Of a stretch of DNA of 64,000 nt, positions 27,713 to 35,608 are shown piece after piece (positions within the stretch are counted from its first letter, which is position 1; every line of letters starts with the position of its first letter). The notes beneath the pieces are model-generated. The model had not been told where the DNA came from and did no database searches. It worked only from the letters and a program-made list of their open reading frames with translations. Source of the DNA: Dysgonomonas sp. 511 (GTDB lineage Bacteria > Bacteroidota > Bacteroidia > Bacteroidales > Dysgonomonadaceae); assembly GCF_010501105.1 (NCBI RefSeq), contig NZ_QVMQ01000013.1, forward strand, positions 1 to 64,000. Direction: 5' to 3'. The translations under genes and the position numbers were made by a program.

Positions 27713-27828
27713 TTATTTTCCATTATTTCTTTTCCCTCCTGCCGCACTTCCTCGTTGGCTGCCATCTGGCAATATCCGGTAATGCAACACGACGAAAAAA
27801 ACGTTGTTGATAATATAACAAATACCAT
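27709..27828 (-). CDS. 39-residue Cys-rich small (lipo)protein
   Basis: A short ORF with ATG at 27828, starting 4 bases after the DUF6132 stop. It ends in TGA that overlaps the thioredoxin ATG (ATGA), the arrangement of coupled genes. The product has a hydrophobic N-terminus MVFVILSTTFF, then SSCCITGYC with three Cys, and a charged soluble tail (ANEEVRQEGKEIMENK). The FFSSC stretch resembles a lipobox, so it may be a periplasmic lipoprotein of about 25 residues after processing. Tight packing and sensible composition argue it is real. Function unknown; context suggests thiol or sulfur chemistry. Confidence 0.6.
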   Translation of the reverse strand: MVFVILSTTFFSSCCITGYCQMAANEEVRQEGKEIMENK

Positions 27829-27832
27829 GCCC

Positions 27833-28072
27833 TTAATCCGTGTCGGCTGGCTTATCTTTTTCTTCATTCTTATCACTTTTCTTCAATAAGCTGAACAGCA
27901 AGCTACCCATGACAGCACCCCAAACCGTACTGTTGACCGGCGATGCGGTAATGGCACAAGTCCCGCTGGCACAACCTACGAAGTACCAGTAAAGATACCC
28001 TGTTGTAGCGCCTGCAATGGCGCCTGCTATGTACGTCCAATTGCGCTTAAAGATACTTACTATTTTATTCAT
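27833..28072 (-). CDS. DUF6132-like small membrane protein
   Basis: A protein of about 79 residues with two hydrophobic segments: WTYIAGAIAGATTGYLYWYF (residues 11-30) and a second near 48-63. Between them lies GCASGTCAITASPVNST, whose Cys-x4-Cys and Pro pattern matches the DUF6132 family, often found near rhodanese-type genes. The start at 28072 or 28078 (MGMNKIV) follows the flavoprotein stop; a longer ORF from 28141 would overlap that gene by more than 50 bases and is unlikely. The paired Cys suggest a redox or sulfur-transfer role at the inner membrane; this is inference. Confidence 0.75.
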   Translation of the reverse strand: MNKIVSIFKRNWTYIAGAIAGATTGYLYWYFVGCASGTCAITASPVNSTVWGAVMGSLLFSLLKKSDKNEEKDKPADTD

Positions 28073-28085
28073 ACCCATTACGTTT

Positions 28086-30533
28086 TTAGATAAATAAATT
28101 AACATTAGCATTTTCAGCCCTGTCGAGATATGCGGCAACACCTCCCACTGTTATACCATCCATCAGTTCTTCTTTTTTTATCCCCATTACGTCCATCGAC
28201 ATAGAGCAGGCTATAAACTCCACACCGCTTTCTTTGGCTTGTTGCATCAAGGTTTCGAGGCTGTCTATATTCTTGTCCTTCATTATTATCCGCATCATTT
28301 TGCTGCCCATGCCACCCATATTCATCTTCGACAAGCTAAGCTTTTTGCTGTTCGATGGCAACATAAACCCAAACATCCTGCCCATCAGGTCTTTCTTTAC
28401 ATTCGGCTTATCCTTCTTTTTTATCACATTCAACCCCCAGAAGGTAAAGAACATACTAACCTTTTTGCCCGATGCCGCTGCTCCGTTGGCTATCACAAAA
28501 GACGCCAAAGCCCTGTCCAGATCGTCGCTAAAGACTACCAGTGTTTTGTCTTCGCCCTTCGGCATAGATAAGTTTCCTGCTTCTTTTGCCTGTTTTTCGA
28601 CCGTAGCGGTGATAACTCCGCCCGAATTGGCCATGCCAATCACTTTTGCGCCTACCATTCTCGACCATCCGTTCAGGTCTTCGCCGAAAGCCTGGTCTGT
28701 AACCTTTATCTCCAGGCGGTCGCCATCAGCTATCTGGTCATAGTTCTTCTTTAGCTGCATTATGGGGCCGGGGCATTGCAAGCCGCAGGCATCTATCTTA
28801 ATCGTTTTCATTTCTTTCAAAGCATCGTTGTTTTTCGCACCTGTATTTTCTCCCATTATTATTTCTTCTGCCGGCAAGCCCGCAGTGTCTTCTGTTGCAA
28901 CCGAATAGGTCTGATATCCACCCGATAGGCTGTAGATATCGGAGTATCCATGTTGCAGCAATATCCGCGCAGCCAGATATCCGCGCAAGCCAACCGCGCA
29001 ATAGGTTACCACCTTTCTGTCTTTGGGTATTTCGCTCAAATGCTCCCTGATTTTATCAAGAGGGATATTGACTGCGCCTTCTATATTGCCAAACGCAAAT
29101 TCTTCTTCTGTCCTTACATCTATAATATATACATCCTGCTTTAATGCCTGCAATTCGTTCCACTGGATTATATTGACTTTTTTCCTTAAAATATTATCAG
29201 CAACAAATCCGGCAATGTTTACAGGGTCTTTCGCCGACGAGTATGGAGGGGCGTAGGCGTGTTCTATCTCCTGCAAATCGTATATTGTGCCTCCCTTCCG
29301 TATTACTTCGGCAAAAAGGTCGATTCGCTTATCCACTCCGTCGAAACCTACTGCCTGTGCGCCTAATAGCTTCCCATCTGCGGGCGAGAAGTTGATTTTG
29401 AGAGACAGTGGCAATGCTCCGGGATAATAACCTGCGTGTGAGCCGCCATGCGTATATGATTCGATATGCGGTATGTTTTCTCTGTTCAGCAGTTTTGAAG
29501 AAGCTCCTGTAGCTGCTACCGTCAAGTCGAAAACTTTTGCTATAGACGTGCCGATAGTTCCGTTGTATTTATATTTATTTCCCTCGGTAATGTTGTCGGC
29601 AACTATGCGTCCCTGCTTATTGGCGGGACCTGCAAGGGGGATGAGCGAATGTTTGCCTATTACGGGATTGAATACTTCGACAGCATCGCCTAATGCATAA
29701 ATATCCTTGTCGGATGTCTGCATATATTCGTCCACCTTGATGCCGCCTAACGAGCCGATATCTAGTCCCGCCTCGCGCGCCAGCCTTGTCTCGGGGCGGA
29801 CGCCAATGCTCAGGATAACCATGTCGGCATTCAAAGAGCCATTTTTCTCCAATAAGACTTTAATGCTTTCGCCTTGAGGCTCAAATCCTGTGACTCCTTC
29901 TCCCAGATACAGGGATACGCCTTTCTGCTTCAACTGCCTGTGTACCATCGCCGCCATTGCAAAATCGAGTGGCGCCATCACCTGATCGTTTTTTTCCACA
30001 ACCGAGACTTGCAACCCGGCTTTATGCAGGTTTTCCACCATTTCCAACCCGATGAATCCGCCACCGATAACTACCGCCGATTTTGGTTTAAGCCTATCCA
30101 GATAGCCTTTGATTGCATCTGTATCCGGTACATTACGCAACGAAAAAATACGCTGGTTATCTATTCCGGGTAATGGGGGCTTAATCGGTTCTGCACCTGT
30201 GGAAATCACCAGCTTGTCATACGTTTCGTTATATGATTCACCGGTCGATAAATTGGTTATTGTTACATATTTATCTTTCGGGTTGATGCCAGTCACCTCC
30301 GATTTTACCCGTACATCAGCCTTGAAACGGTTTTCAAACCCTTCTGCTGTTTGCACAAAAAGCCTGTCCCTGTCGCCTATCGTGCCACCTATATAATATG
30401 GCAGGCCGCAATTAGCATACGAGATATATTCTCCTCTTTCTATAAGTACTATTTCGGCATTCTCATCTTGTCGCCTTAGCCTTGCCGCAGTTGTTGCGCC
30501 TCCGGCTACTCCTCCTATTATTAATATCTTCAT
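28086..30533 (-). CDS. CoA-disulfide reductase-type flavoprotein fused to rhodanese, TusA and DsrE-like domains
   Basis: An 815-residue cytoplasmic fusion for sulfane-sulfur or disulfide chemistry. Residues 1-450 are a FAD/NAD(P)H pyridine-nucleotide oxidoreductase: GGVAGG at 7-12, active Cys42 in YANCGLPYY, and a second Rossmann site VVIGGGFIGLEM. Residues about 455-545 are a rhodanese domain with persulfide Cys512 (VTYCAVGLRG). Residues about 577-650 are TusA-like with CPGP at 587-590. Residues about 660-815 resemble DsrE/F-type peroxiredoxin-like domains, with Cys in FIACSMSMDVMG. The chain could pass persulfide between four Cys modules. The MarR gene lies 47 bases upstream. Confidence 0.92.
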   Translation of the reverse strand: MKILIIGGVAGGATTAARLRRQDENAEIVLIERGEYISYANCGLPYYIGGTIGDRDRLFVQTAEGFENRFKADVRVKSEVTGINPKDKYVTITNLSTGESYNETYDKLVISTGAEPIKPPLPGIDNQRIFSLRNVPDTDAIKGYLDRLKPKSAVVIGGGFIGLEMVENLHKAGLQVSVVEKNDQVMAPLDFAMAAMVHRQLKQKGVSLYLGEGVTGFEPQGESIKVLLEKNGSLNADMVILSIGVRPETRLAREAGLDIGSLGGIKVDEYMQTSDKDIYALGDAVEVFNPVIGKHSLIPLAGPANKQGRIVADNITEGNKYKYNGTIGTSIAKVFDLTVAATGASSKLLNRENIPHIESYTHGGSHAGYYPGALPLSLKINFSPADGKLLGAQAVGFDGVDKRIDLFAEVIRKGGTIYDLQEIEHAYAPPYSSAKDPVNIAGFVADNILRKKVNIIQWNELQALKQDVYIIDVRTEEEFAFGNIEGAVNIPLDKIREHLSEIPKDRKVVTYCAVGLRGYLAARILLQHGYSDIYSLSGGYQTYSVATEDTAGLPAEEIIMGENTGAKNNDALKEMKTIKIDACGLQCPGPIMQLKKNYDQIADGDRLEIKVTDQAFGEDLNGWSRMVGAKVIGMANSGGVITATVEKQAKEAGNLSMPKGEDKTLVVFSDDLDRALASFVIANGAAASGKKVSMFFTFWGLNVIKKKDKPNVKKDLMGRMFGFMLPSNSKKLSLSKMNMGGMGSKMMRIIMKDKNIDSLETLMQQAKESGVEFIACSMSMDVMGIKKEELMDGITVGGVAAYLDRAENANVNLFI

Positions 30534-30547
30534 TGTTTTTATTGTAA

Positions 30548-30567
30548 ATATTTGCTATTAGCAATAT
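30548..30567. promoter_or_regulatory. Candidate MarR operator between marR and flavoprotein gene
   Basis: ATATTTGCTATTAGCAATAT is an imperfect palindrome and nearly identical to the site upstream of marR (30982-31004). It lies 15 bases upstream of the flavoprotein start codon. Confidence 0.5.
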
Positions 30568-30580
30568 AGTGGGTAAAAAA

Positions 30581-30940
30581 TTATTCTTCTAATATTTTTA
30601 TCAAGCTCACCAGCTCCGAAAAGTCCAGTTTTTTAGCTTGCATCTCTTTTGTCTTTTCTATGCCTTTGGTTGTCAGTGAGAAAATCATTTGCCGTTTGTC
30701 AACTGCACCCATCTCGCGATTAATATAACCCTTATCTTCCACTGCTGTGATTATGCGCGAAACGCGCGAGTTAGACAAGCCCACAAAATCGCACAGCTCG
30801 TTTGCCGAACGGGGTTTGCCATCTTTGAGGCAGCAGAGCAGCATACCTTCATTTATGGTAATGCCGTTGGTTTCGGCAAATTCTTTCTCGAAATTGTAAA
30901 GAGCCTTGTATATATCTTTTAGTTTACAAATTGGTTCCAT
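30581..30940 (-). CDS. MarR-family transcriptional regulator
   Basis: A 119-residue winged-helix regulator. The recognition region is ANELCDFVGLSNSRVSRIITAVEDKGYINRE (about 46-76), followed by the wing DKRQMIFSLTTKG. It lacks the long C-terminal dimer helix of full MarR proteins, so it is on the short side. It contains four Cys (5, 36, 37, 50), two of them adjacent, which would suit a thiol or persulfide sensor. It is the first gene of the operon with the sulfur flavoprotein. Matching palindromes lie before it and after it, so autoregulation is likely. Confidence 0.88.
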   Translation of the reverse strand: MEPICKLKDIYKALYNFEKEFAETNGITINEGMLLCCLKDGKPRSANELCDFVGLSNSRVSRIITAVEDKGYINREMGAVDKRQMIFSLTTKGIEKTKEMQAKKLDFSELVSLIKILEE

Positions 30941-30944
30941 GTAT

Positions 30945-31004
30945 TTATTTGCTATTAAAAACTATTTGTAAAGTAAAGTATAATATTTGCTATTGGCAAA
31001 TATT
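30945..31004. promoter_or_regulatory. marR promoter region with palindromic operator
   Basis: AATATTTGC (30982-30990) and GCAAATATT (30996-31004) form a perfect 9-bp inverted repeat around TATTG. A third partial copy, ATTTGCTATTAAAAA, lies at 30945-30959 directly before the start codon. The shared core is ATTTGCTATT(A/G)GCAA. This fits the size and symmetry of MarR operators. Confidence 0.55.
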
Positions 31005-31032
31005 TTTGATAGTTATTATTTATATACTGATA

Positions 31033-31222
31033 GATGGGGCAGGCAGGGCTGTTAAGTTCTAAGCGAAATAATACTTTAAAAGAATAAAATATGACACTGA
31101 GATACACGAAGAAGCCACTGAGAAACACTGAGGGAGAAAAAATCTCAGAGAACCTCACTGTTATGCTCAATGTTTCTCAGTGTAATAAGAAATCAGAACT
31201 TAACAGCCCTGGATGGGGTAGG
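31033..31222. mobile_element. MITE-like element with terminal inverted repeats
   Basis: AGGGCTGTTAAGTTCT (31045-31060) and AGAACTTAACAGCCCT (31195-31210) are perfect 16-bp inverted ends of a 166-base element without an ORF. Inside it, CACTGAGAAACACTGAG (31116-31132) and 31166-31182 form a second inverted pair with one mismatch. Outside, GATGGGGCAGG (31033-31043) and GATGGGGTAGG (31212-31222) are direct repeats with 10 of 11 matches, like a target duplication. No transposase is nearby, so it would be non-autonomous. Confidence 0.6.
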
Positions 31223-31336
31223 GGAGGCTGTCTTTGGTAAAGTACGCAGTTTTTACTGGTTTTGCATAAGATGATAATGTCGGGGTGCTTTGTGGCAAGG
31301 ATAAGAAAGTAACATATACGCAATTTTATTCCTGTA

Positions 31337-31552
31337 ACTTTATCTATAAGTGTAGGGTAATAAGCGTATTGCTGGATGAAAAGTAACAAGGAAAAAGTAT
31401 GCAAAAGGTGTTACTTTTGTTACTTTTTAGAGAGATACAAGATACTAGTAGACGTGTTGGTTGCTGATAGAACATGAACTTGTGTCTCGTATCTAAAGAG
31501 AAGGTAACAACAAAAAACAGCCAAAAAGCGTTACTTGTGTTACTTTTTTAGG
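31337..31552. repeat. Paired GTTAC repeat element, copy A
   Basis: Unit A1 (31337-31428) starts with ACTTTATCTATA, contains TAATAAGCGTATTGC and AAAAGTAACA, and ends TGTTACTTTTGTTACTTTTT. AAAGTAACA and TGTTACTTT form an inverted repeat. Unit A2 (about 31503-31552) has AAGGTAACAAC and ends CGTTACTTGTGTTACTTTTT. Both are closely matched by copy B at 56833-57027. It lies between the MITE-like element and asnA; the rest of this gap has no gene. Confidence 0.6.
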
Positions 31553-31647
31553 GAAGGATGTGAATAGTATATCTTTTTATTGTGTGTAATTTCTGACATT
31601 TTGGGTGAAATATTATTAAAATTATTTTCATATTAATACTAAAAAAC

Positions 31648-31655
31648 TAACTTTG
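31648..31655 (+). promoter_or_regulatory. -7 element TAACTTTG of asnA
   Basis: An exact TAnnTTTG lies 29 bases before the asnA start codon, giving a short leader. A TTTG -33 box at the usual distance is not obvious. Confidence 0.45.
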
Positions 31656-31683
31656 TTGAAATTTTAATACCTCAGAGCAAGAA

Positions 31684-32721
31684 ATGAGCTATCTTATTAA
31701 ACCAAAGAACTATAAACCAATACTCGATTTGCAGCAAACAGAGATGGGTATCAAGCGGATAAAGGATTTTTTTCAGCAAAACCTGTCGTCCGAACTTCGT
31801 TTGAGGCGTATCACTGCACCCTTGTTTGTGCTTCAGGGAATGGGGATAAACGACGACCTGAACGGGGTAGAGCGTGCCGTTACCTTCCCTATAAAAGATA
31901 TGGGTGACGAACGCGCAGAAATAGTTCATTCTTTGGCAAAATGGAAACGGCTGACACTTGCCGACTATAATATAAAAGAAGGATTTGGCATATATACCGA
32001 CATGAACGCCATACGTGCAGACGAAGAGTTAGGAAACTTGCATTCGCTGTATGTAGACCAATGGGATTGGGAAATGGTGATGTCGCCCGAAAAAAGAAAC
32101 CTCGACTTTCTGAAGAAGATAGTAAAGCGCATCTATGCGGCTATGGTTCGCACCGAATACCTTGTTTATGAGGCGTTTCCGGCAATAACGCCAGTCTTGC
32201 CCTGCGATATAACATTTATCCATTCCGAAGAATTGCTCCAACGATATCCCAACCTGTCGGACAAAGAGCGTGAGAATGAGATAGCGAAAGAATACGGTGC
32301 CGTGTTTATTATCGGTATCGGCGGCAAACTCAGCAATGGCGAGCCTCACGATGGTCGCGCTCCCGATTACGACGACTGGACTACCCCTTCCGAAAACGGA
32401 TACCAGGGGCTTAACGGCGACCTCATTGTCTGGAATCCGGTATTAGAGAAAGCCCTGGAACTGTCTTCAATGGGCATCCGCGTAGATAAAGAAGTGCTTA
32501 TGCGGCAATTGAAGCTTGTAGGGCAGGAGTCGCGCACAGAGCTGTTTTTCCACAAACGCTTGCTGAATGGCGAGCTTCCTCAATCAATAGGAGGAGGGAT
32601 AGGCCAATCGCGCCTGTGTATGTTCTACCTTCGCAAAGGGCATATCGGCGAAATACAGGCAGGTATCTGGCCTAGCGGGATGCGGCAGGAGGCCGAGATG
32701 GCGGGAATGCCCTTAATATAA
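31684..32721 (+). CDS. asnA: Aspartate--ammonia ligase
   Basis: ATP-dependent synthesis of asparagine from aspartate and ammonia in the cytoplasm. The class II aminoacyl-tRNA-synthetase-like fold is recognisable: RRITAPLFVLQGMGINDDLNG near residue 37, FPIKDM near 77, LHSLYVDQWDWE near 119, and the C-terminal SIGGGIGQSRLCMFYLRKGHIGEIQAG. The length of 345 is typical for AsnA. It is a single gene between the repeat-rich region and a second noncoding region. Confidence 0.96.
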   Translation: MSYLIKPKNYKPILDLQQTEMGIKRIKDFFQQNLSSELRLRRITAPLFVLQGMGINDDLNGVERAVTFPIKDMGDERAEIVHSLAKWKRLTLADYNIKEGFGIYTDMNAIRADEELGNLHSLYVDQWDWEMVMSPEKRNLDFLKKIVKRIYAAMVRTEYLVYEAFPAITPVLPCDITFIHSEELLQRYPNLSDKERENEIAKEYGAVFIIGIGGKLSNGEPHDGRAPDYDDWTTPSENGYQGLNGDLIVWNPVLEKALELSSMGIRVDKEVLMRQLKLVGQESRTELFFHKRLLNGELPQSIGGGIGQSRLCMFYLRKGHIGEIQAGIWPSGMRQEAEMAGMPLI

Positions 32722-32758
32722 CGCAAGATTTTTTTTATCTATATTTTTTCATTATTTT

Positions 32759-32981
32759 AGAGTCGTTTAAATTTTAGCGAAAATTTATTTTATAAGCTCC
32801 AGTAAATATCTTAGCAGCTTTTTAATGCTCTTTTTAGCGTATTTTCTGCATTTTTATTTCGGTTTAGCCCGCTAAACCAGCAATAAAAACACATAAAATC
32901 CATCTAAAATTGAAAATCGACGAAGCGAAGGCGAGTCAAATAGCTATAAAAAAGTTCTGCTATAAAATTTAAACAGACTCT
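32759..32981. repeat. Inverted-repeat-bounded element upstream of the uridine-kinase-like gene
   Basis: AGAGTCGTTTAAATTTTAGC (32759-32778) is the near reverse complement of 32959-32981, which reads GCTATAAAATTT then AAACAGACTCT. The differences are three added bases. The 223-base interior has no ORF and is AT-rich. A related right end occurs at 39459-39480. The whole gap 32722-33065 holds no other feature. Confidence 0.45.
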
Positions 32982-33065
32982 TATTTTTTGTAAGGATGTT
33001 TATCTATAGATACAGGGCGTCCTTTCTCTCTTGTAGACATATTCACATGCTATAAAACAAAATTA

Positions 33066-34733
33066 ATGGAAAATAAAATTACAATACATTGCACCAATAC
33101 TGGCACTTACAAGGATTTTCTTGCAGGTACAGACCTTATCGAAATATTAGACGCTTTTGGATACAAACCTGAATATAAGATTGTAAATGCAAAAGTAAAC
33201 AATAAGACAGAGCCGTTGACATATCAGGCTTATCACAATAAGACTGTCGAATTTGTCGACCTGTCGCAGCCGTCGGGAATGAGAACCTACGTGCGTTCGC
33301 TCTGTTTCCTGCTGGCAAAGGCAGTGTATGAAATTCTGCCCGAAGCGCATTTGCTGTTAGAACACCCTATCTCTCTAGGGTATTTTTGCCGTGTAGAGAA
33401 GATTGCATCCCTCGACCAAAAGGCAGTTGATGCTATTAAATCGAAGATACGGGAATATATAGCTGCCGACCTGCCGTTCGAAGATGTAGAAGAAGAGACG
33501 GCGAAAGTAGTGCAGATGTTTCGCGAAAAAGGATTTGAAGACAAGGCAATATTGTTGGAAACCTTAGGCGACCTGTATTCCAAATATTACCGTATGGGAG
33601 AAACTGTAGACTATTTCTACGGATGCCTTACCCCTTCTTCCGGATATCTTGATTTGTTCGACTTGGAATTGTACAATGATGGGTTGTTGCTACGTGTGCC
33701 CAACAGAAACAATCCCGTAGGACTAGAGCCGGTTGTGCCTCAGCCTAAAATGTATAATGTATATAAGGAGCATTTGAAGTTCCTGAATATTATAGGCCTC
33801 GACAATGTGGGTGATATGAATAAAGCCACCCGTCAGGGAAAGATGACGCCTATCATCCAGATATCGGAAGCATATCAGGAAAAGACGATAGCTGATATTG
33901 CCGAACAAATAGCCCACAAGGCAAAAGACGGGGTGCGTGTAGTATTAATTTCTGGACCTTCGTCGTCAGGAAAGACCACATTCCGAATGAGGCTCGAAGT
34001 CCAGTTGATGGTAAACCTGTTGAAGCCGGTAGGTTTGTCGCTCGACGATTACTTTGTAGACCGCGAAACGACGCCTCTCGACGAGAATGGCAAGTATGAC
34101 TTTGAGTCATTATATGCCTTAGACATTCCGAAGTTTAACGAGGATTTGGAAAAGCTTTTGGCTGGCGAACAAATAGAACTGCCGACATTCAACTTCACAA
34201 CAGGAAAGAGGGAATACAAGGGGCATAATCTTCAACTACACGAAGGTTCTATCCTTGTCATAGAAGGCATACACGGGCTAAATCCAGAGCTGACCGCAAG
34301 AATACCGGAGTCTCATAAATTTAAGATTTATGTGTCTGCCCTGACTACTATTTCTCTCGACGACCACAACTGGATATCGACTACCGACAATCGCCTGTTG
34401 AGACGTCTTATCCGCGATTTCAGATACCGTAACTATTCTGCCATAGACACCATATCGCGCTGGCCTAGTGTGCGCAAGGGTGAAGATAAATGGATATTCC
34501 CATATCAGGAGAATGCCGATGTAATGTTCAATTCGGCTATGATGTACGAACTGGCCGCTCTTCGCCGCCATGCCGAACCTATTCTGATGCAGGTTCCCAA
34601 CAATGTGCCGGAATATGCCGATGCACATCGGTTACTGAAATTCTTGCGGTATTTCAACTATATCAATGATAAAGAATTGCCGCCAACATCATTGTTGCGC
34701 GAGTTTCTGGGGGGTAGCAGTTTTACTTATTAA
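33066..34733 (+). CDS. Uridine-kinase-like nucleoside kinase with ThrRS-like N-terminus
   Basis: A 555-residue cytoplasmic protein. The first 65 residues resemble a TGS domain, and about 75-180 resemble the second additional domain of threonyl-tRNA synthetase (LLLEHPISLGYFCRVEK). From about residue 285 a P-loop kinase follows: GPSSSGKTTF at 297-306, SLDDYFVDRETTP, FNFTTGKREYKG and LVIEGIHGLNPEL, as in uridine kinase and phosphoribulokinase. Proteins with this architecture are annotated as nucleoside or uridine kinases in Bacteroidetes and Firmicutes, but the exact substrate is not proven. It converges with rnc, 17 bases apart. Confidence 0.85.
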   Translation: MENKITIHCTNTGTYKDFLAGTDLIEILDAFGYKPEYKIVNAKVNNKTEPLTYQAYHNKTVEFVDLSQPSGMRTYVRSLCFLLAKAVYEILPEAHLLLEHPISLGYFCRVEKIASLDQKAVDAIKSKIREYIAADLPFEDVEEETAKVVQMFREKGFEDKAILLETLGDLYSKYYRMGETVDYFYGCLTPSSGYLDLFDLELYNDGLLLRVPNRNNPVGLEPVVPQPKMYNVYKEHLKFLNIIGLDNVGDMNKATRQGKMTPIIQISEAYQEKTIADIAEQIAHKAKDGVRVVLISGPSSSGKTTFRMRLEVQLMVNLLKPVGLSLDDYFVDRETTPLDENGKYDFESLYALDIPKFNEDLEKLLAGEQIELPTFNFTTGKREYKGHNLQLHEGSILVIEGIHGLNPELTARIPESHKFKIYVSALTTISLDDHNWISTTDNRLLRRLIRDFRYRNYSAIDTISRWPSVRKGEDKWIFPYQENADVMFNSAMMYELAALRRHAEPILMQVPNNVPEYADAHRLLKFLRYFNYINDKELPPTSLLREFLGGSSFTY

Positions 34734-34750
34734 AGAGAGGGGATTCACCT

Positions 34751-35602
34751 TCACCCTTCTGGCTCAGGGTTTTCCTCGGAAACACAATCTTCGGTTTGTA
34801 CTTTTGTATATTTCTCGTTGTGTAGTTGCTGCTGCTGTTCGTGGAGGTTGTATATATGGTTGCGGAAAGCTGCATTTCGGTGCAACTTGTTAAAGGCTTC
34901 TTTTGCTGCCTTTTGCTGCGACTCCTTTTTCGAATAACCGGTACCAAGTCCGGCCTGCTCTCCTACAATCTTTACTGCGGTCTTGAATATCGGAGTGTTG
35001 TTGCTGTCAACAAAGCTGTCTATCAGGTCGAAGCTGACCGATATCTTTTGTTTCTGGCTCCACTCTATCAGTCGCGATTTATAGTTAGCTTCCTGTTCGG
35101 CCACTGTTTCTATGTTCAGATGCTTGCCAATAAGGCTTTCGTCTACAAACTTCTTGGCAGCCCTGTATCCCTGATCTAGATATATGGCGCCAATCAGGGC
35201 TTCCAATGCGTTGCCATACATATGAGTATTGGGGGTTGTGTTGCGCGCCGAAGTCTTTATCAGTTTGTCTATCCCTATCTCTATAGCTATCCTGTTGAGC
35301 GTTTCCCTCTGTACTATCTTCGACCGCATATTGGTCAGGAAGCCTTCTTTCTTGTACTCAAACTGCTTGAATACTATATCGGCCACGATGGCGTCGAGAA
35401 TGGCGTCACCAAGAAATTCGAGGCGTTCGTTGTTGATCCACCTTCCGTCCTTCAGCTTTATAGAGGATGATTTGTGCAGCAGGGCTTGTTCGTACAAGGT
35501 TATATTGAAGGGATAAAAGCCGAGTATTTTATAAAAAGACAAGTAAGGCTCCTTCCCTCTTTTGGGAAGAAGCCTTACTCCTCGGTATATCTTTTTAAGC
35601 AC
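34751..35602 (-). CDS. rnc: Ribonuclease III
   Basis: Double-strand-specific endoribonuclease for rRNA and mRNA processing. The catalytic motif NERLEFLGDAILD begins at residue 58 and the second acidic cluster is in NALEALIGAIYLDQG near 130. A dsRNA-binding domain follows (about 165-240; AGLGTGYSKKESQQKAAKEAFNKL has its C-terminal helix). A Gln/Glu-rich tail of about 40 residues extends beyond it, making 283 residues, long for the family. It follows fabF by 6 bases; acpP-fabF-rnc is a common Bacteroidetes order. Confidence 0.95.
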   Translation of the reverse strand: MLKKIYRGVRLLPKRGKEPYLSFYKILGFYPFNITLYEQALLHKSSSIKLKDGRWINNERLEFLGDAILDAIVADIVFKQFEYKKEGFLTNMRSKIVQRETLNRIAIEIGIDKLIKTSARNTTPNTHMYGNALEALIGAIYLDQGYRAAKKFVDESLIGKHLNIETVAEQEANYKSRLIEWSQKQKISVSFDLIDSFVDSNNTPIFKTAVKIVGEQAGLGTGYSKKESQQKAAKEAFNKLHRNAAFRNHIYNLHEQQQQLHNEKYTKVQTEDCVSEENPEPEG

Positions 35603-35608
35603 AGTGTT

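Noticed and set aside
31177..31404. A 75-codon minus-strand ORF in the repeat-rich gap
   Set aside because: It overlaps the MITE-like arm and the paired repeat; its similarity to a frame near 56850 follows from the DNA repeat rather than from protein conservation.
31337..31552. CRISPR array
   Set aside because: The GTTAC units are few, unequally spaced and lack regular repeats and spacers; no cas gene is in the window.
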